In this document: in pieces, positions 23,094-33,393 of the stretch
Layout of the letters: each line of letters opens with the position of its first letter
How positions within the stretch are numbered: position 1 is the first letter of the stretch
Origin: Amaurobius ferox
Lineage: Eukaryota > Arthropoda > Arachnida > Araneae > Amaurobiidae
DNA length: 64,000 nt
Assembly (NCBI GenBank): GCA_951213105.1
Contig: OX578149.1
Location: 2,814,106 to 2,878,105, forward strand
Reading direction: 5' to 3'
The notes under the pieces: model-generated
Databases searched by the model: none
What the model was told of the DNA's origin: nothing
What the model saw: the letters and a program-made list of their open reading frames with translations, nothing else
Made by a program: the position numbers and the translations under genes

Positions 23094-24011
23094 GTGGCTG
23101 ATGTTTTAGTGGGGAATATTGGTCCCAGGCCAACTGTAGTTACTCCTGAAAATGTTGCCACAGTTTCTGGAATTATTCAGCAACATCCAAGGAAATCCGT
23201 CCGAAGAATTGCAGCAGAGACTGGCTTGAAGCGTTCCAGCATGTATACAATACTGAGAAACAGTCCATACATGTTTCCATTCAAAATCCAAAGTCACCAG
23301 GTCATACCCATACCAGCTGTGCGACAAAGGGCTGACTATGCCAACCAGATTCTCACAATGATTGATTATGAAGGATTTAATGTTGGCTGCATCTGGTTCA
23401 CAGATGAAGCACACTTTCACCTGAATGGATACTTGAATAAACAAGACTTGCGATTTTGGGGGTCTGAAAATCCCCATTTGTGTGAAGCGAAACCACTGCA
23501 TTCTCCCACAGTTAATGTTTGAACTGCGGTACGCAGCAGAGGCATTATCAGTCCTTTTTCCATGCGAGAAATAATAACTAGTGAACGTTACGTTGCAATT
23601 TTGGAACAATTTGTCACCACACAGCGAGCTTTGGCAGATCGACCAGGCACCGAGTGGATCATGCAAGATGGGGCCTGACCACATCGCACCGGACAGGTAT
23701 TTTGCTTTCTTAATGAATACTTCGGGAATAGAGTCATTGCATTGGATTATTCCAAATTTACTGGCCCAGGCATAGATTGGCCTCCATATTCTCCCGATCT
23801 GACTCCTTGTGACTACTTTTTGTGGGGCACATTGAAAGACACTATCTACCGGAACCATCCCACCACACTGGACCAGCTTGAGTCGTTGATCTGTGTGGCA
23901 TCTGAATCCATTTCCGTTGAGACACTACAAGATGTGATGGCAAATTTCATTGTTCGATTGCACCACCTCTGTGCTGCGAGCGGTGGACATTTTGAAAAGA
24001 TTGTGATGTGA
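23094..24011 (+). pseudogene. Mariner-superfamily transposase with two stops
   Basis: The frame contains a helix-turn-helix (KSVRRIAAETGLKRSSMYTI), the first catalytic Asp in WFTDEAHFHLNG, the second in WIMQDGA, and the third in WPPYSPDLTPCDYFLWG. TGA stops lie at about 23521 and 23676; after the second, the frame continues unchanged to GGHFEKIVM. The second and third Asp codons are 23667-23669 and 23811-23813, leaving 47 residues between them, longer than 34 of classical mariner or 41 of DD41D. N-terminal sequence upstream of 23094 is partly broken. Confidence 0.8.
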
Positions 24012-24101
24012 TTGCAAAGACTGCTTGCAGAGGACGAGTTTATTTATGTATGCTGATACGAGCTGTACAATGCCATCTGTTAGCAACTTTTTTAGCTACT
24101 A

Positions 24102-25182
24102 CGAGGCATGTTTTTTATGTAAGTATTTTACGGACAAAACATTATGAGTGATGGAATGGTAAGGAAATGGGTGAGAGCATTTAAAGATGGCCGCACAAAT
24201 GTGCATGATGAAGAACGGAGTGGGCGTCCTTCGGTCTTTAATGAAGATTTGGTGCAGAAAGTGGAAGAAAAGGTGAGAGAAAACAGACGCTTTACAATTT
24301 CATCAATGTGCGACTGGTTTCCTCAATATTCTCGTAGTGTTTTGTATCGCATTGTGACCGAGAACTTGAATTACCGGAAATTGTGTTCACGTTGGGTTCC
24401 AAAAATGTTGACGGATTTGCACAAAACCCAACGTTTAGGCAGTGCATTGACTTTCCTTGAGCGGTACCACAATGAAGGTGAAGATTTTTTAGACCAAATT
24501 GTTACTGGTGACGAAACATGGGTGGCCTACGTCACACCAGAATCAAAACAACAATCCATGGAATGGCGACATTCATCATCACCCAAAAGAGTGAAGTTTA
24601 AGCAAACAATTTCTGCCCGGAAAATCATGTGCACAGTTTTTTGGGACAAAAAAGGAGTATTGCTAGTGGAGTTTCTGCCTCGTAATGAGACAATCAATGC
24701 AGCGTCTTATTGTGAGACATTGAACAATCTGCGTCGTGCAATCCAGAACAAAAGACGTGGCAAGTTGAGTAAGGGTATTGTTTTGGTGCATGACAATGCC
24801 CGTCCACATGTGGCTAATCGGACCAAAGATCTCATCAAATCTTTTAAATGGGAAACTCTAGATCATCCTCCATACAGCCCTGATCTGGCGCCCAGCGACT
24901 ACCATTTGTTCCTGCACTTGAAGAAACACCTGGGTGGTCAGCGTCTTCAAGACGATAACGAAGTCAAAACAGTTGTGATACAGTGGTTAACAAGCCAGGC
25001 GGCAGAATTTTATGAGGAGGGTATTCAAAAACTGGTGCCACGTTATGACAAGTGCCTCAATATTCACGGAAATTATGTAGAAAAGTAGATTAAGGTACAG
25101 GCTTTCATGTAGAAATAAAATTATTGCGATATCTTTGCACGTCTTTTTTTAATTCCAAAACGGTACTTACTTACATGCCTCG
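24102..25182 (+). mobile_element. Nested mariner (DD34D), 1,081 bp
   Basis: Terminal repeats are CGAGGCATGTTTTTTATG and, read inward from the right, CGAGGCATGTAAGTAAG. A TA duplication lies on both sides (24100-24101 and 25183-25184). It is inserted in the right TIR of the element at 22665-25311. It is shorter than a full mariner (about 1.3 kb) because the 5' coding end is missing. Confidence 0.9.
24144..25088 (+). CDS. Mariner transposase, 5'-truncated but otherwise open (314 aa)
   Basis: The sequence reads SDGMVRKWVRAFKDGRTNVH and DEERSGRPS (linker), then a second helix-turn-helix. The catalytic residues are in IVTGDETWVAY, VLVHDNARPH and SPDLAPSDYHLF, with 34 residues between the second and third Asp, the DD34D signature of mariner. 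It has no internal stop. About 30 residues of the first helix-turn-helix are missing: the frame meets a TAA just upstream, next to the terminal repeat. SETMAR-like annotations often cover such frames. The catalytic part is intact, but the DNA-binding start is not, so activity is doubtful. The long frame suggests a recent copy. Confidence 0.85.
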   Translation: MSDGMVRKWVRAFKDGRTNVHDEERSGRPSVFNEDLVQKVEEKVRENRRFTISSMCDWFPQYSRSVLYRIVTENLNYRKLCSRWVPKMLTDLHKTQRLGSALTFLERYHNEGEDFLDQIVTGDETWVAYVTPESKQQSMEWRHSSSPKRVKFKQTISARKIMCTVFWDKKGVLLVEFLPRNETINAASYCETLNNLRRAIQNKRRGKLSKGIVLVHDNARPHVANRTKDLIKSFKWETLDHPPYSPDLAPSDYHLFLHLKKHLGGQRLQDDNEVKTVVIQWLTSQAAEFYEEGIQKLVPRYDKCLNIHGNYVEK

Positions 25183-25319
25183 TATTTCGAAACTTCTGTA
25201 AAAATTCTTACAGCTTTCACAATAAACATACCATTTGTTGCATTCTTCTATCGATCTTTGTCTTCATGTTATTTAATTCTAAATTCAGGGAGTCCTTTGC
25301 TGGACACCCTGTGTATATA

Positions 25320-25545
25320 TATATATAGAAAGATATAATAACCAATTCCAAGTAATTATGAAATATTAAAATAATAAAATCACCAAAGCAGTTAAACCTT
25401 GGCTATTGTGATATATATATATACACACACACACACACATATATAGAAAGATATAATAACCAATTCCAAGTAATTATGAAATAGTTAAATAATAAAATCA
25501 CCAAAGCAGTTAAACCACGACTATCATGCCGAAAAAAAAAAATGG
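25320..25545 (+). repeat. Tandem duplication, period 118 bp
   Basis: 'agaaagatataataaccaat' starts at 25327 and again at 25445. The copies are near-identical through 'aaatcaccaaagcagttaaa' and are separated by a TA/CA microsatellite. Confidence 0.85.
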
Positions 25546-26513
25546 AACAGTTTTAGCTTAATTTGGAGGTTAATTAGACTAGATACATCTTCAGGTCTGA
25601 GCATCTAACTTTAATTAACTCAAACGCATGCTTGTTTCAGATATGGCAAGCATGTGTATTTCTAAAATTCATGCATTAATAGTAAGTTACTATAAATACC
25701 ATAACTCAGACTACAAGCATTAAAAGAGGAAAAATTAAGAAATCAAGTGTTACCATGATCCATGAGGCAGGATACACACACACACACATATATATATAAT
25801 AATAGTAGTTTGAAAATCCAATGAACGAAAAGTAAGAAGATGTAACATGATAAACCTAACTTTTTAAAATACCCACAGAATAAAATATAATACAGCAAAT
25901 CATCAATCAAATGGATAAAAAATACAAAACACAAGCTATCAAGTTACAGAAAATCAACAAAATTCAAAGGTATGGAAACGAAAAAAGAAAAACTTAATAA
26001 AACAAGCTATATCGCTATACACGTGGGAAAAGGGCTAAGCCTAAACAAATGGAAATGTTCACTTCGTAAAATTCGTTCTCAAGTCCAAGTATTTTATGAA
26101 GCAGACACAAAACATGTATGTTTCTGAAGAAATAGATAGATTATATCTATAAACTATTTCTACTTGGACGACATACATAAAGAAGGAATAAAAAATAAAA
26201 AATGAATACCTGGAAAAAGCACAGCGTATGTACAATCGAGTCGAAACCGGGAACTCCAATAGAAGAGACCAGTGTTGCCATTCGTGAAGAAAAAATAAAA
26301 AACCATTTACTGTTGCCATTCATAAGAATTGAAAAACAGTTAAGCGAAATGTTAAGAAAAAGTATTAATATACAAAAAGAGCTACTAAAAGGAGGGGCAA
26401 ATAATAGTAATGCTGAAGTGGAAGAGAATGTAAAAAAAAAAAACCCAAGAGAATGGAGATGTCTGGCTAATATAAGATACTATGAATAGAATTATATGAT
26501 ACTATGAAAAGAA
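25546..26513 (-). other. AT-rich sequence, probably the 3' part of a Penelope-like fragment
   Basis: No protein family was recognised. It lies directly after the RT fragment at 26514-27056 in that element's direction. A (CA)n(TA)n stretch is at about 25773-25798. A plus-strand frame of 95 residues (26202-26489) is lysine-rich and not recognised. Confidence 0.35.
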
Positions 26514-27056
26514 TTATAAAAATTCGGCTATTTTAAATTTTTTAACAATACTATTTACTAAATAAGAGGGATATTTATATAAATTGCTAGTAATTTTGAG
26601 ATTATTGATATGCATAGCATGAAATTTTTTATCAGATAATCTATAAATTCTAAAAAGCTGATTGAGTATAATATTTCTAAACAATTGAATCGAGTTACAG
26701 GAATAAAATGGTAAGATTTTATTAATATTAAAATTATAAAAGTCTTTTTTATCATATAAATTTGTAACAATTCTATTAGAAGGATCAATAAAAAGATTTA
26801 AATCAAAAAAATTAACATTTTTACTAATAGTAGCTTCATTAGGAATTAATTCCAAATTGTCTGGATAGTAATCTATATCTATGAGATAATTTTCTGTATG
26901 TACTAAGCAAATCAGATCATCAACATATCTGTAAAAAGTGTAATCTATTGAAGTAAATGACTTTTCATAATGATAAAGATATAAATTAGCTAACATACTG
27001 CTACTGCAGCCACCCTGTGGAACTCCTGAGACTTGTAAGTATAATTTATTTCCTTG
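26514..27056 (-). pseudogene. Second Penelope-like reverse transcriptase fragment
   Basis: The frame is open for 180 residues. It starts FQGNKLYLQVSGVPQGGCSS (motif B) and continues LANLYLYHYEKS, FYRYVDDLICLVH (motif C, DD pair) and then NVNFFDLNLFID. It resembles the RT of the palindrome in layout (GGCSS…LY…YE, then Y.DDL) but differs enough to be another lineage. Its 5' side ends at a (TA)n tract; motif A and the GIY-YIG are absent. Confidence 0.75.
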
Positions 27057-27060
27057 AAAA

Positions 27061-27066
<6 letters not shown>

Positions 27067-27153
<87 letters not shown>
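27067..27153. repeat. (TA)n microsatellite
   Basis: About 87 bp of alternating TA. It is the target of the hAT at 27154-29742, whose right flank is also TA repeat. Confidence 0.95.
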
Positions 27154-27156
<3 letters not shown>

Positions 27157-27459
27157 GGATGTATCTAGAGAAATGTGAGTGGTGGTTGATTTTCCAGAAC
27201 AATTATAATTGCGAATATAAAATTTCGAAACATGCTTCGTGTTAATTCGCACACACAAACAGTATTAGTATTGTATACTTATATATTAAAGAAAAACATT
27301 TGATAAAATTGAATATAACTTTTTTAATTGTAATTATAATAATAAAATACACGTACACAGTAATTTCATTTCAATCTGATCCTCCTATTCTTTACAGTCA
27401 TCCAGTGATGAACTGCTTGTTAAACGGAAAGCTATGAAGCTCTGGACTGTAAAAGTGTG

Positions 27460-27560
27460 TCTAGAGTGTCAGTTTCAATCTATTCTGGAGTTCTATTTTT
27501 ATTAATTTAACTTGAGAAAAGTCTCTTTCACACAGTCTTCTGAGTGTATTGGTATTGTTT
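27460..27560 (-). pseudogene. hAT transposase C-terminal remnant
   Basis: The minus strand gives LRRLCERDFSQVKLIKIELQ, then NRLKL and a stop. This matches the dimerisation end of hAT transposases (ER.FS.LK.IK...R). No longer frame exists. Confidence 0.6.
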
Positions 27561-27989
27561 TGTAACACTAAGCGATATGTGAAATACCGGGAAATAATTC
27601 AAGCATGGTCTTCTTGGTGATAATAGCTTTAACCATTTCTTCCCGAATTTTCATTCTATGGTGATACGAGATCAGCTGTTTTAACTCATTCCACTCAATG
27701 ACTTCAATAAATTATAAAATAAAATAAATTACATGTAGAATGCTATGTGGATTTCCATAAATTAATAAATACCATACGTAGTTCAATTAAAAAATATAAA
27801 TGAAGCTTTACATAAAATGTAATTTAATTCTTGTGTTATAAACCATATAAAGTGAAGTGAAATGTACACTGCCGAACAACTACATAATGAAATGCTATAC
27901 AAAAAATAAAGTTTTTACATTGAAGACTGTTCATCACGCTGAATTTGCCTTTTGACTGTTAGGTGTTGTGAGATCATGTTTGTCTATAC

Positions 27990-29086
27990 CAGGGTTAGAA
28001 AAATTAAAAAATTTCTACATGCCCTTCAGGCATGTTGTCCAAATAAATAGATGCCCAAGATAAAATTTTAAATGCCCAACAGTTTTCTGATGACATTTTT
28101 CATTGTTGATAGCTCTGGTGCACATGAAAATAAATATATTAAATATCATTATATATATGTAGCATATAATTAAATACCAAAATTAGAAATTTAGTTACTT
28201 TTAATGAAGTAAATATATTAAAAATGGGAATGGAATACTATTTATGCTAAAATAATTTTAAAAATAACCGTTTAGCGATTTATTCCGAATTAGACTGACA
28301 ACTTTTGGAAGAAGCATATTTATTACTTCAATAAAAAAGCGATCGCGATTTACATTACATTTTTTTACATTACATTACATGCGACCGTAAATCCCCATCG
28401 TCATGATTGACATTACCGTGCATGTGGCCGTAAATTTACATTGGCTTAGAGAGAAGGGAATTTTTTGTAGGAAACTATGCAAATTTTGTACGTAGTATGA
28501 GGATGTTTCCCATAGAAACTACAGATATTCCTTAGTAATCGGCATTTCTGCTTATCAACACCTATTCACGTTCGCAAATCTACCAAAGCTATGCAAGGAA
28601 TCAAGCGCAAATGAATGGCAGAAAGAGAGAGAAGAGAACGAGGAGCTGCTTTGGCACTGTGCCAGAGACTCTACTTGTTTCTTTTAGTGACGTCACTGTC
28701 GCCCGTAAGGCTCCTCTATCGCCCTAAGGATCGTCTATCGACTATCCTCTATCGACTAGAGGACGATAGAGGAGCCTAAGGCTCCTCTATCGTCCTCTAG
28801 TCGCCCGTAAACTGTAAAACTTTATTTTCTCCCCACAGTTATCAACTATCGTGCTGCGAAAGCCATTCATAGTCCATCGCTGAATAATTAATACTTTTCT
28901 TTTTCACCCTTTTCTCTTATACTTCTTTAAATGTTGAACCTAAAATATTTGCAGTAGAGTACTGGTTACTCGATTTCGGCTACTGATTGACCTAATCAGG
29001 TTAATGTCGAATAAATTTTTATTACATGCCCGGTTGGAATTTTTATATGCCTCGGACATGTCGGGCAATAGATTTTTCGAACTCTG
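27990..29086. mobile_element. Non-autonomous hAT element nested in the outer hAT (1,097 bp)
   Basis: The left end is CAGGGTTAGAAAAAT and the right end read inward CAGAGTTCGAAAAAT. The perfect 8-bp target duplication gtctatac lies at 27982-27989 and 29087-29094. No transposase was found. Part of its interior (28255-28440, reversed) matches the TIR-minisatellite element around 13230-13335. It also contains a long perfect hairpin (28753-28803). Confidence 0.85.
28753..28803. repeat. Perfect 24-bp inverted repeat with 3-bp loop
   Basis: The arms 28753-28776 and 28780-28803 are exact complements around TAA. A further partial copy of the 'cctctatcg' word precedes them at 28705-28752. The hairpin is strong and GC-rich compared with its surroundings. 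Confidence 0.95.
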
Positions 29087-29624
29087 GTCTATACATCCTA
29101 TAAAGTACGGGTGTTGTTCCATTTCTTCTCTTTTGTTGCCATAAAGATGAAGACAAATATTCTAAATACAAGGCAACCTCAAACTATGTATTGGAGAAAG
29201 AAAGTGATGGGGAAAGGAAGGGGAAGAAGCAATGCCCTGGAAAGATACATTCCAGTTCCCCTCCTCGTTTTCACTGCAGGAGTTCGTAGGGAGTCAAAAT
29301 AGCCAGATGTCTTGCGGGTGGGCGAGGGAGGGAGGGAAGAAAGGGGTGTGACAAAATTACAAACACGGAAGCGGAAGCAGTATTGTTTACTTTCCCCAGA
29401 CTGTTGAATATCGTCTTTCTTACATAAGTGCTGAGGGGAAATTTAATTTACGAGAGGGAAATGAGAATAAAAGATTACTAGTCCGATGGACCAATATAAT
29501 TTATATTCTGCAGGTCCGTTGGGTGTTTTTGTGGTCTCGGACCACAGTTAATTTTGATCCCTGGCTTCAGCAATATGGCAGGCAGTTGGTGATGATTCCA
29601 ACTTCACTTGTTACTTTAGAAAGT

Positions 29625-29625
<1 letters not shown>

Positions 29626-29670
<45 letters not shown>
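29626..29670. repeat. Poly-T run, 45 bp
   Basis: An uninterrupted T run within the outer hAT near its right end. It might be the poly-A tail of a minus-strand retroposed sequence. Confidence 0.9.
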
Positions 29671-29671
<1 letters not shown>

Positions 29672-29878
29672 GATGAGTGGTGGTCGGAAATTCTGAGTGG
29701 TGGAAACCCCGACCTCCGCCGACCACTGTAGATACATCCCTGATATATATATATTCGGCATTTGCACTACGATATGAATAAGTTTTGATTAGTAATAATA
29801 ATTACTCCTGTTCATGAAATTTAGAAATAAACTAGTTTTTTAATGTTAGTGAGAAAATTTGATATAAGTCAAAATTTT

Positions 29879-30220
29879 TTCAGCTCAAATTTTTATGCAG
29901 TCGACATCTAGTTTGTCGAATGTCAAGTAGATTAACTTTCTTTTGACCCAGACCATCCGACCTACACGAAAGTGTAAGGTATCTGCTTGGCCACCCAATG
30001 TATACATAAATTCAATGGGGGCAGCATCCACAGGGACATACCCTCCCTCCCTCCATAACCACCAACCTCTCAGACGACCCACATATTTAACATATCCATA
30101 CTCTGCATGAACGCAGAGACAATTTGGGCAGAGCTAGTAATCGAATTTGGGTCGTCCGAATGCAGTCTCTGTGCACTAATCACTGGGCTGTCCTTCCCCC
30201 CACTGGAATTTGGGAGAAAT
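29879..30220 (-). mobile_element. tRNA-derived SINE (candidate)
   Basis: Read on the minus strand, it starts with a tRNA-like head near 30205: cccagtgattagtgcaca resembles a pol III A box, and gacccaaattcgattacta a B box. An unrelated body follows, then a tail with 'acactttcgtgtaggtcgga' and 'tggtctgggtcaaaag'. gtcaaaatttt occurs at 29868-29878 and 30221-30231 and may be its target duplication. The tail resembles the ~60-bp insertions at 6283 and 45959. Confidence 0.55.
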
Positions 30221-30231
30221 GTCAAAATTTT

Positions 30232-31975
30232 GAGATTATTCTCAGTTATCTTAATTTGTGAAATAATAATTATAAGGAAATAATAATGGCAAAATCGTTA
30301 GAGAGCAATTTCATCCATTTAATAGAACAATACTGCGCCTGGATAGTATTTAAATTTATAAAAGTTGGCTGATATCACATAGTAGAGTTTTAATTCTAAT
30401 CTGTTACTCTTATACAAAATTACATTAGTTATTTGAAAATTTTATATATTTTTTTCTTTAACTGTTTCATCTGACTTATTGAATAATTAATGGTTATTTA
30501 ATGCTTAACAGTGTCCTATTTAATAATGGTGTCATTTAAAAATCAATTGCAAAAACTGGTGGAATGGCACTACTAATAAAATATTATCAGAAAAATTTTG
30601 AATCATTTTCTCAATCAGAAGCAATATTTAGTTTCATTAAATGTGTTTTTCTTTAATAAAACTAAATGTAGATGAAATGCCTTTATTAATCTGTGTTGTT
30701 ATTTTTTTTTACACAAATAAACTAGCAGTATATCCATTCTTCGTATGGAATATATAATACTATAAAGAAACTTGAAAATTAACAATTGTGTGCAAATTCC
30801 TATAGTATTCTAAATAACATTGTTATTCAAAACATTCTATTAAAATATTTAATTCTCCTAAAAAGAAGTATAAGAATCTTTGTGTTCACCATACAAAATT
30901 TCTTCACAGGCAGATCTGAAGAATATAACATCCTTGTTTGTAAAAAAATGTACAAAAAATATGAAATTGGATTAATGTCTGTCAAATGAAAGTGGATCAA
31001 CATATGCCAAAATGAAAGCGCTAAAATGGTATTAGAAGATATACCCATATTCTTTTCATTCAGTTTCAACAATTGTGTAAAATTAATGAGTTTACTAAAT
31101 CTTTGCCAAAATAAAACAGATGGCATAATACATTGAAAATATGTATACTCCCTGTAATCTTTAAACCTGAAGTCTGTAATTGATATAATCCAGTCAAAAC
31201 TGCAATTTTTATAAAATTTATTTTATATACATTTCTTTATTATTTAAACTGTGAAAGATTTAATAAAAATTATCTGCCTCATAAATGCTTTAGATTTAAA
31301 CATGTTGCTAAGCAACATGAAGCAATTTTATTAAAAACAATTGGTGAAAAAAATATCGTGTGAAAAAATATCTCTATGGGAGGTTCATTTTGTATTAATA
31401 TCGCGATAATCCCTGGTCCTAGAAACTCGAAACATGAACTTTAAGTGGGGCTATTCCAAGATTACCCACAAAATTTCATGAAATTTGGTGTAGCCATTCT
31501 CCTGTGATAATGAGACAAACATACAAATGGACAGATTTTAAATTTTACTTATATAGATTGGATAGATTTTTATTTATATAGATTGAATATAGATTTGCTC
31601 AATATCAGCCAGTTACATCTTCCAGTACATATGCCAAAGAGTACTTTGGCATTTAATGTAAAAAAACCAGTTTTGTTTTTTTTGTATAATTTTATTGCAT
31701 ACTAAGTAAATGACTTCATCAGAGAGTTTCATCATTGTTCAACATTTTTTACGAGCATGATCCGTGCTCGCAAAATGTGATAAAAATGTTCATTTTATTT
31801 AGAAGTTCATTGTACCAAAAGTATGTTATAGGGACAATATATTATTATTTTAATGCATATATTTATAGACAACTAAACCACAGAATATAAAATATAACTT
31901 CTTTTAAATGAAGTAAAATGGAATTCTCTATCCTGTAAGACCTTTGGGTTAAAAAATTCTTTATATGTAAACTTA
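30232..31975. other. Intron sequence with no recognisable gene
   Basis: AT-rich, with no supported feature. The part at about 31440-31560 ('aaatttcatgaaatttggtg' … 'atagattggatag') looks like the 3' end of the same kind of interspersed repeat as 31990-34190. Confidence 0.5.
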
Positions 31976-31989
31976 CGATTGTAAAAATC

Positions 31990-33393
31990 TGATGTGAGCA
32001 GAACATGACTTTCCCTGCCAGCTCATATTCATGTTCTCTTTATTTCTTCAAAAATTCATTAAGTTCAGTTTAATTGTATAAAATTACACCCATAATTATT
32101 TTAAATTACACTTAATTCTTATTTTTAATTCAATTTTGGTTTTCATTTGGTAACTGGACTTATTTTCAAAGGTGGCATAGCGAAAGTGCGAAAAAACTAA
32201 AATATCTCGAGAATGGCTAGTCTTAGTGCAATGGGGTTGGTCTTATTCTTTTCATCATTAAAAATTACGTATAAAACAAGCATTTAATGGATATATTTGA
32301 GCATGCATAGTTACCCATAATTATTTTAAATTACACTTAATTCTTATTTTTAATTCAATTTTGGTTTTCATTTGGTAACTGGACTTATTTTCAAAGGTGG
32401 CATAGCGAAAGTGCGAAAAAACTAAAATATCTCGAGAATGGCTAGTCTTAGTGCAATGGGGTTGGTCTTATTCTTTTCATCATTAAAAATTACGTATAAA
32501 ACAAGCATTTAATGGATATATTTGAGCATGCATAGTTTTTTTTGTTAGATTTTGATGATTTTTGCTGGCCATTTCACAAAAAAAGGCAGCTTCTTTTTTT
32601 CCCGAATCATACCAAAATCTAATCAGCACAAGAGTCACCTACAAGTGACTTATCTACCAAATTTTGTAAAATTTGATCTGTTAGTTTTTCAGCTAGAGTG
32701 AATACAGGCAATTTTTGCAGGCCATTTCACACACACAAAAAAAAGGCAGGTTATTTTTTATCCTGAATCATATCAAAAACTAATCAGCAGCAGGGTCATC
32801 CACAAGTGACTTATCTGCCCAATTTTATGAGATTGGATCCATTCGTTTCCACAGTCCTAGAGTAATGGAGTTGGTCTTATTTTTTTCCTCGTCAAAAATT
32901 ATGTATAAAACAAATGTTTAATTGCTACAGAGCATACGTAGTCTTTTTATTTTGGTGATTTTTGTGGGTCATTTTGTAAAAAAGACAGGTGTTCTTTTCA
33001 GAATCGTACCAAAATCTAATCAGCATCAGCGTATCTCACAAGTAACTTATCTACCAAATTTTGTGAAATTTGGTCAATTAGTATTTCAGCTAGAGTGGAT
33101 AGAGATTTTGGTGGGCTATTTCGCAAAAAGAGGCTGGTTCTTTTTTTTAAAATCATAACAAAAACTAATCAGCACCATGATCACACCCAAGTGACTTACC
33201 AAATTTTATGAAATTTGATCCATTAGTTTTTGAGTTGTATACATACATTGCACAGACAGACGTCACGCTGAAAATAGTTTCTTCGTATTCTAGAGGTTCT
33301 AAAACGTGTAGATCTGTTGAAAACTGGAGGTGCATTTTTTGGCACGATTCCAATACTTTCCTTATACATTACCATGAATTGCAGGGAAAGTAA
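31990..33393 (+). repeat. Interspersed repeat family R1, copy 1
   Basis: A non-coding repeat that recurs at 33394-34190 and 61020-61740. Shared words include 'gacttattttcaaaggtggc', 'aaaatatctcgagaatggct', and near the end 'attccaatactttcc' and 'ttgcagggaaagtaa'. Inside, a ~150-bp subunit ('aaactaatcagcac…caagtgacttat…') repeats three to four times. No termini typical of a known class were found. Confidence 0.75.
32088..32537 (+). repeat. Near-perfect 225-bp tandem duplication within R1 copy 1
   Basis: 32088-32312 and 32313-32537 appear identical by eye. The second copy starts abruptly at 'acccataattattttaaatt' after 'gcatgcatagtt'. In the other R1 copies this block is single. Confidence 0.9.

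Larger units (their letters stand above)
22665..25311 (+). mobile_element. Mariner-superfamily element with ~170-bp TIRs, carrying a nested mariner
   Basis: The left end gggtgtccaacaaaggactc and the right end (read inward) agggtgtccagcaaaggact begin inverted repeats of about 170 bp, through 'gctgctaacagatgg'. TA microsatellite flanks both sides. The transposase remnant is at 23094-24011. The right repeat is split by a second mariner (24102-25182); removing that one restores the repeat. Confidence 0.85.
27154..29742 (-). mobile_element. Degenerate hAT element, outer (2,589 bp)
   Basis: The left end is TAGGGATGTATCTAGAG. The right end read inward is CAGGGATGTATCTACAG. 'gagtggtgg' follows in both. 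An atatatat duplication of 8 bp is possible on both sides but lies within TA repeat. A hAT C-terminal remnant is on the minus strand. A second hAT (27990-29086) is inserted in it, and a 45-bp poly-T is near its right end. Confidence 0.75.

Noticed and set aside
23106..23858. 250-residue minus-strand frame opposite the mariner relative
   Set aside because: Shadow of the plus-strand transposase, which has the catalytic motifs.
29567..29767. Lysine-run frame
   Set aside because: Translation of the poly-T run in the outer hAT, not a gene.
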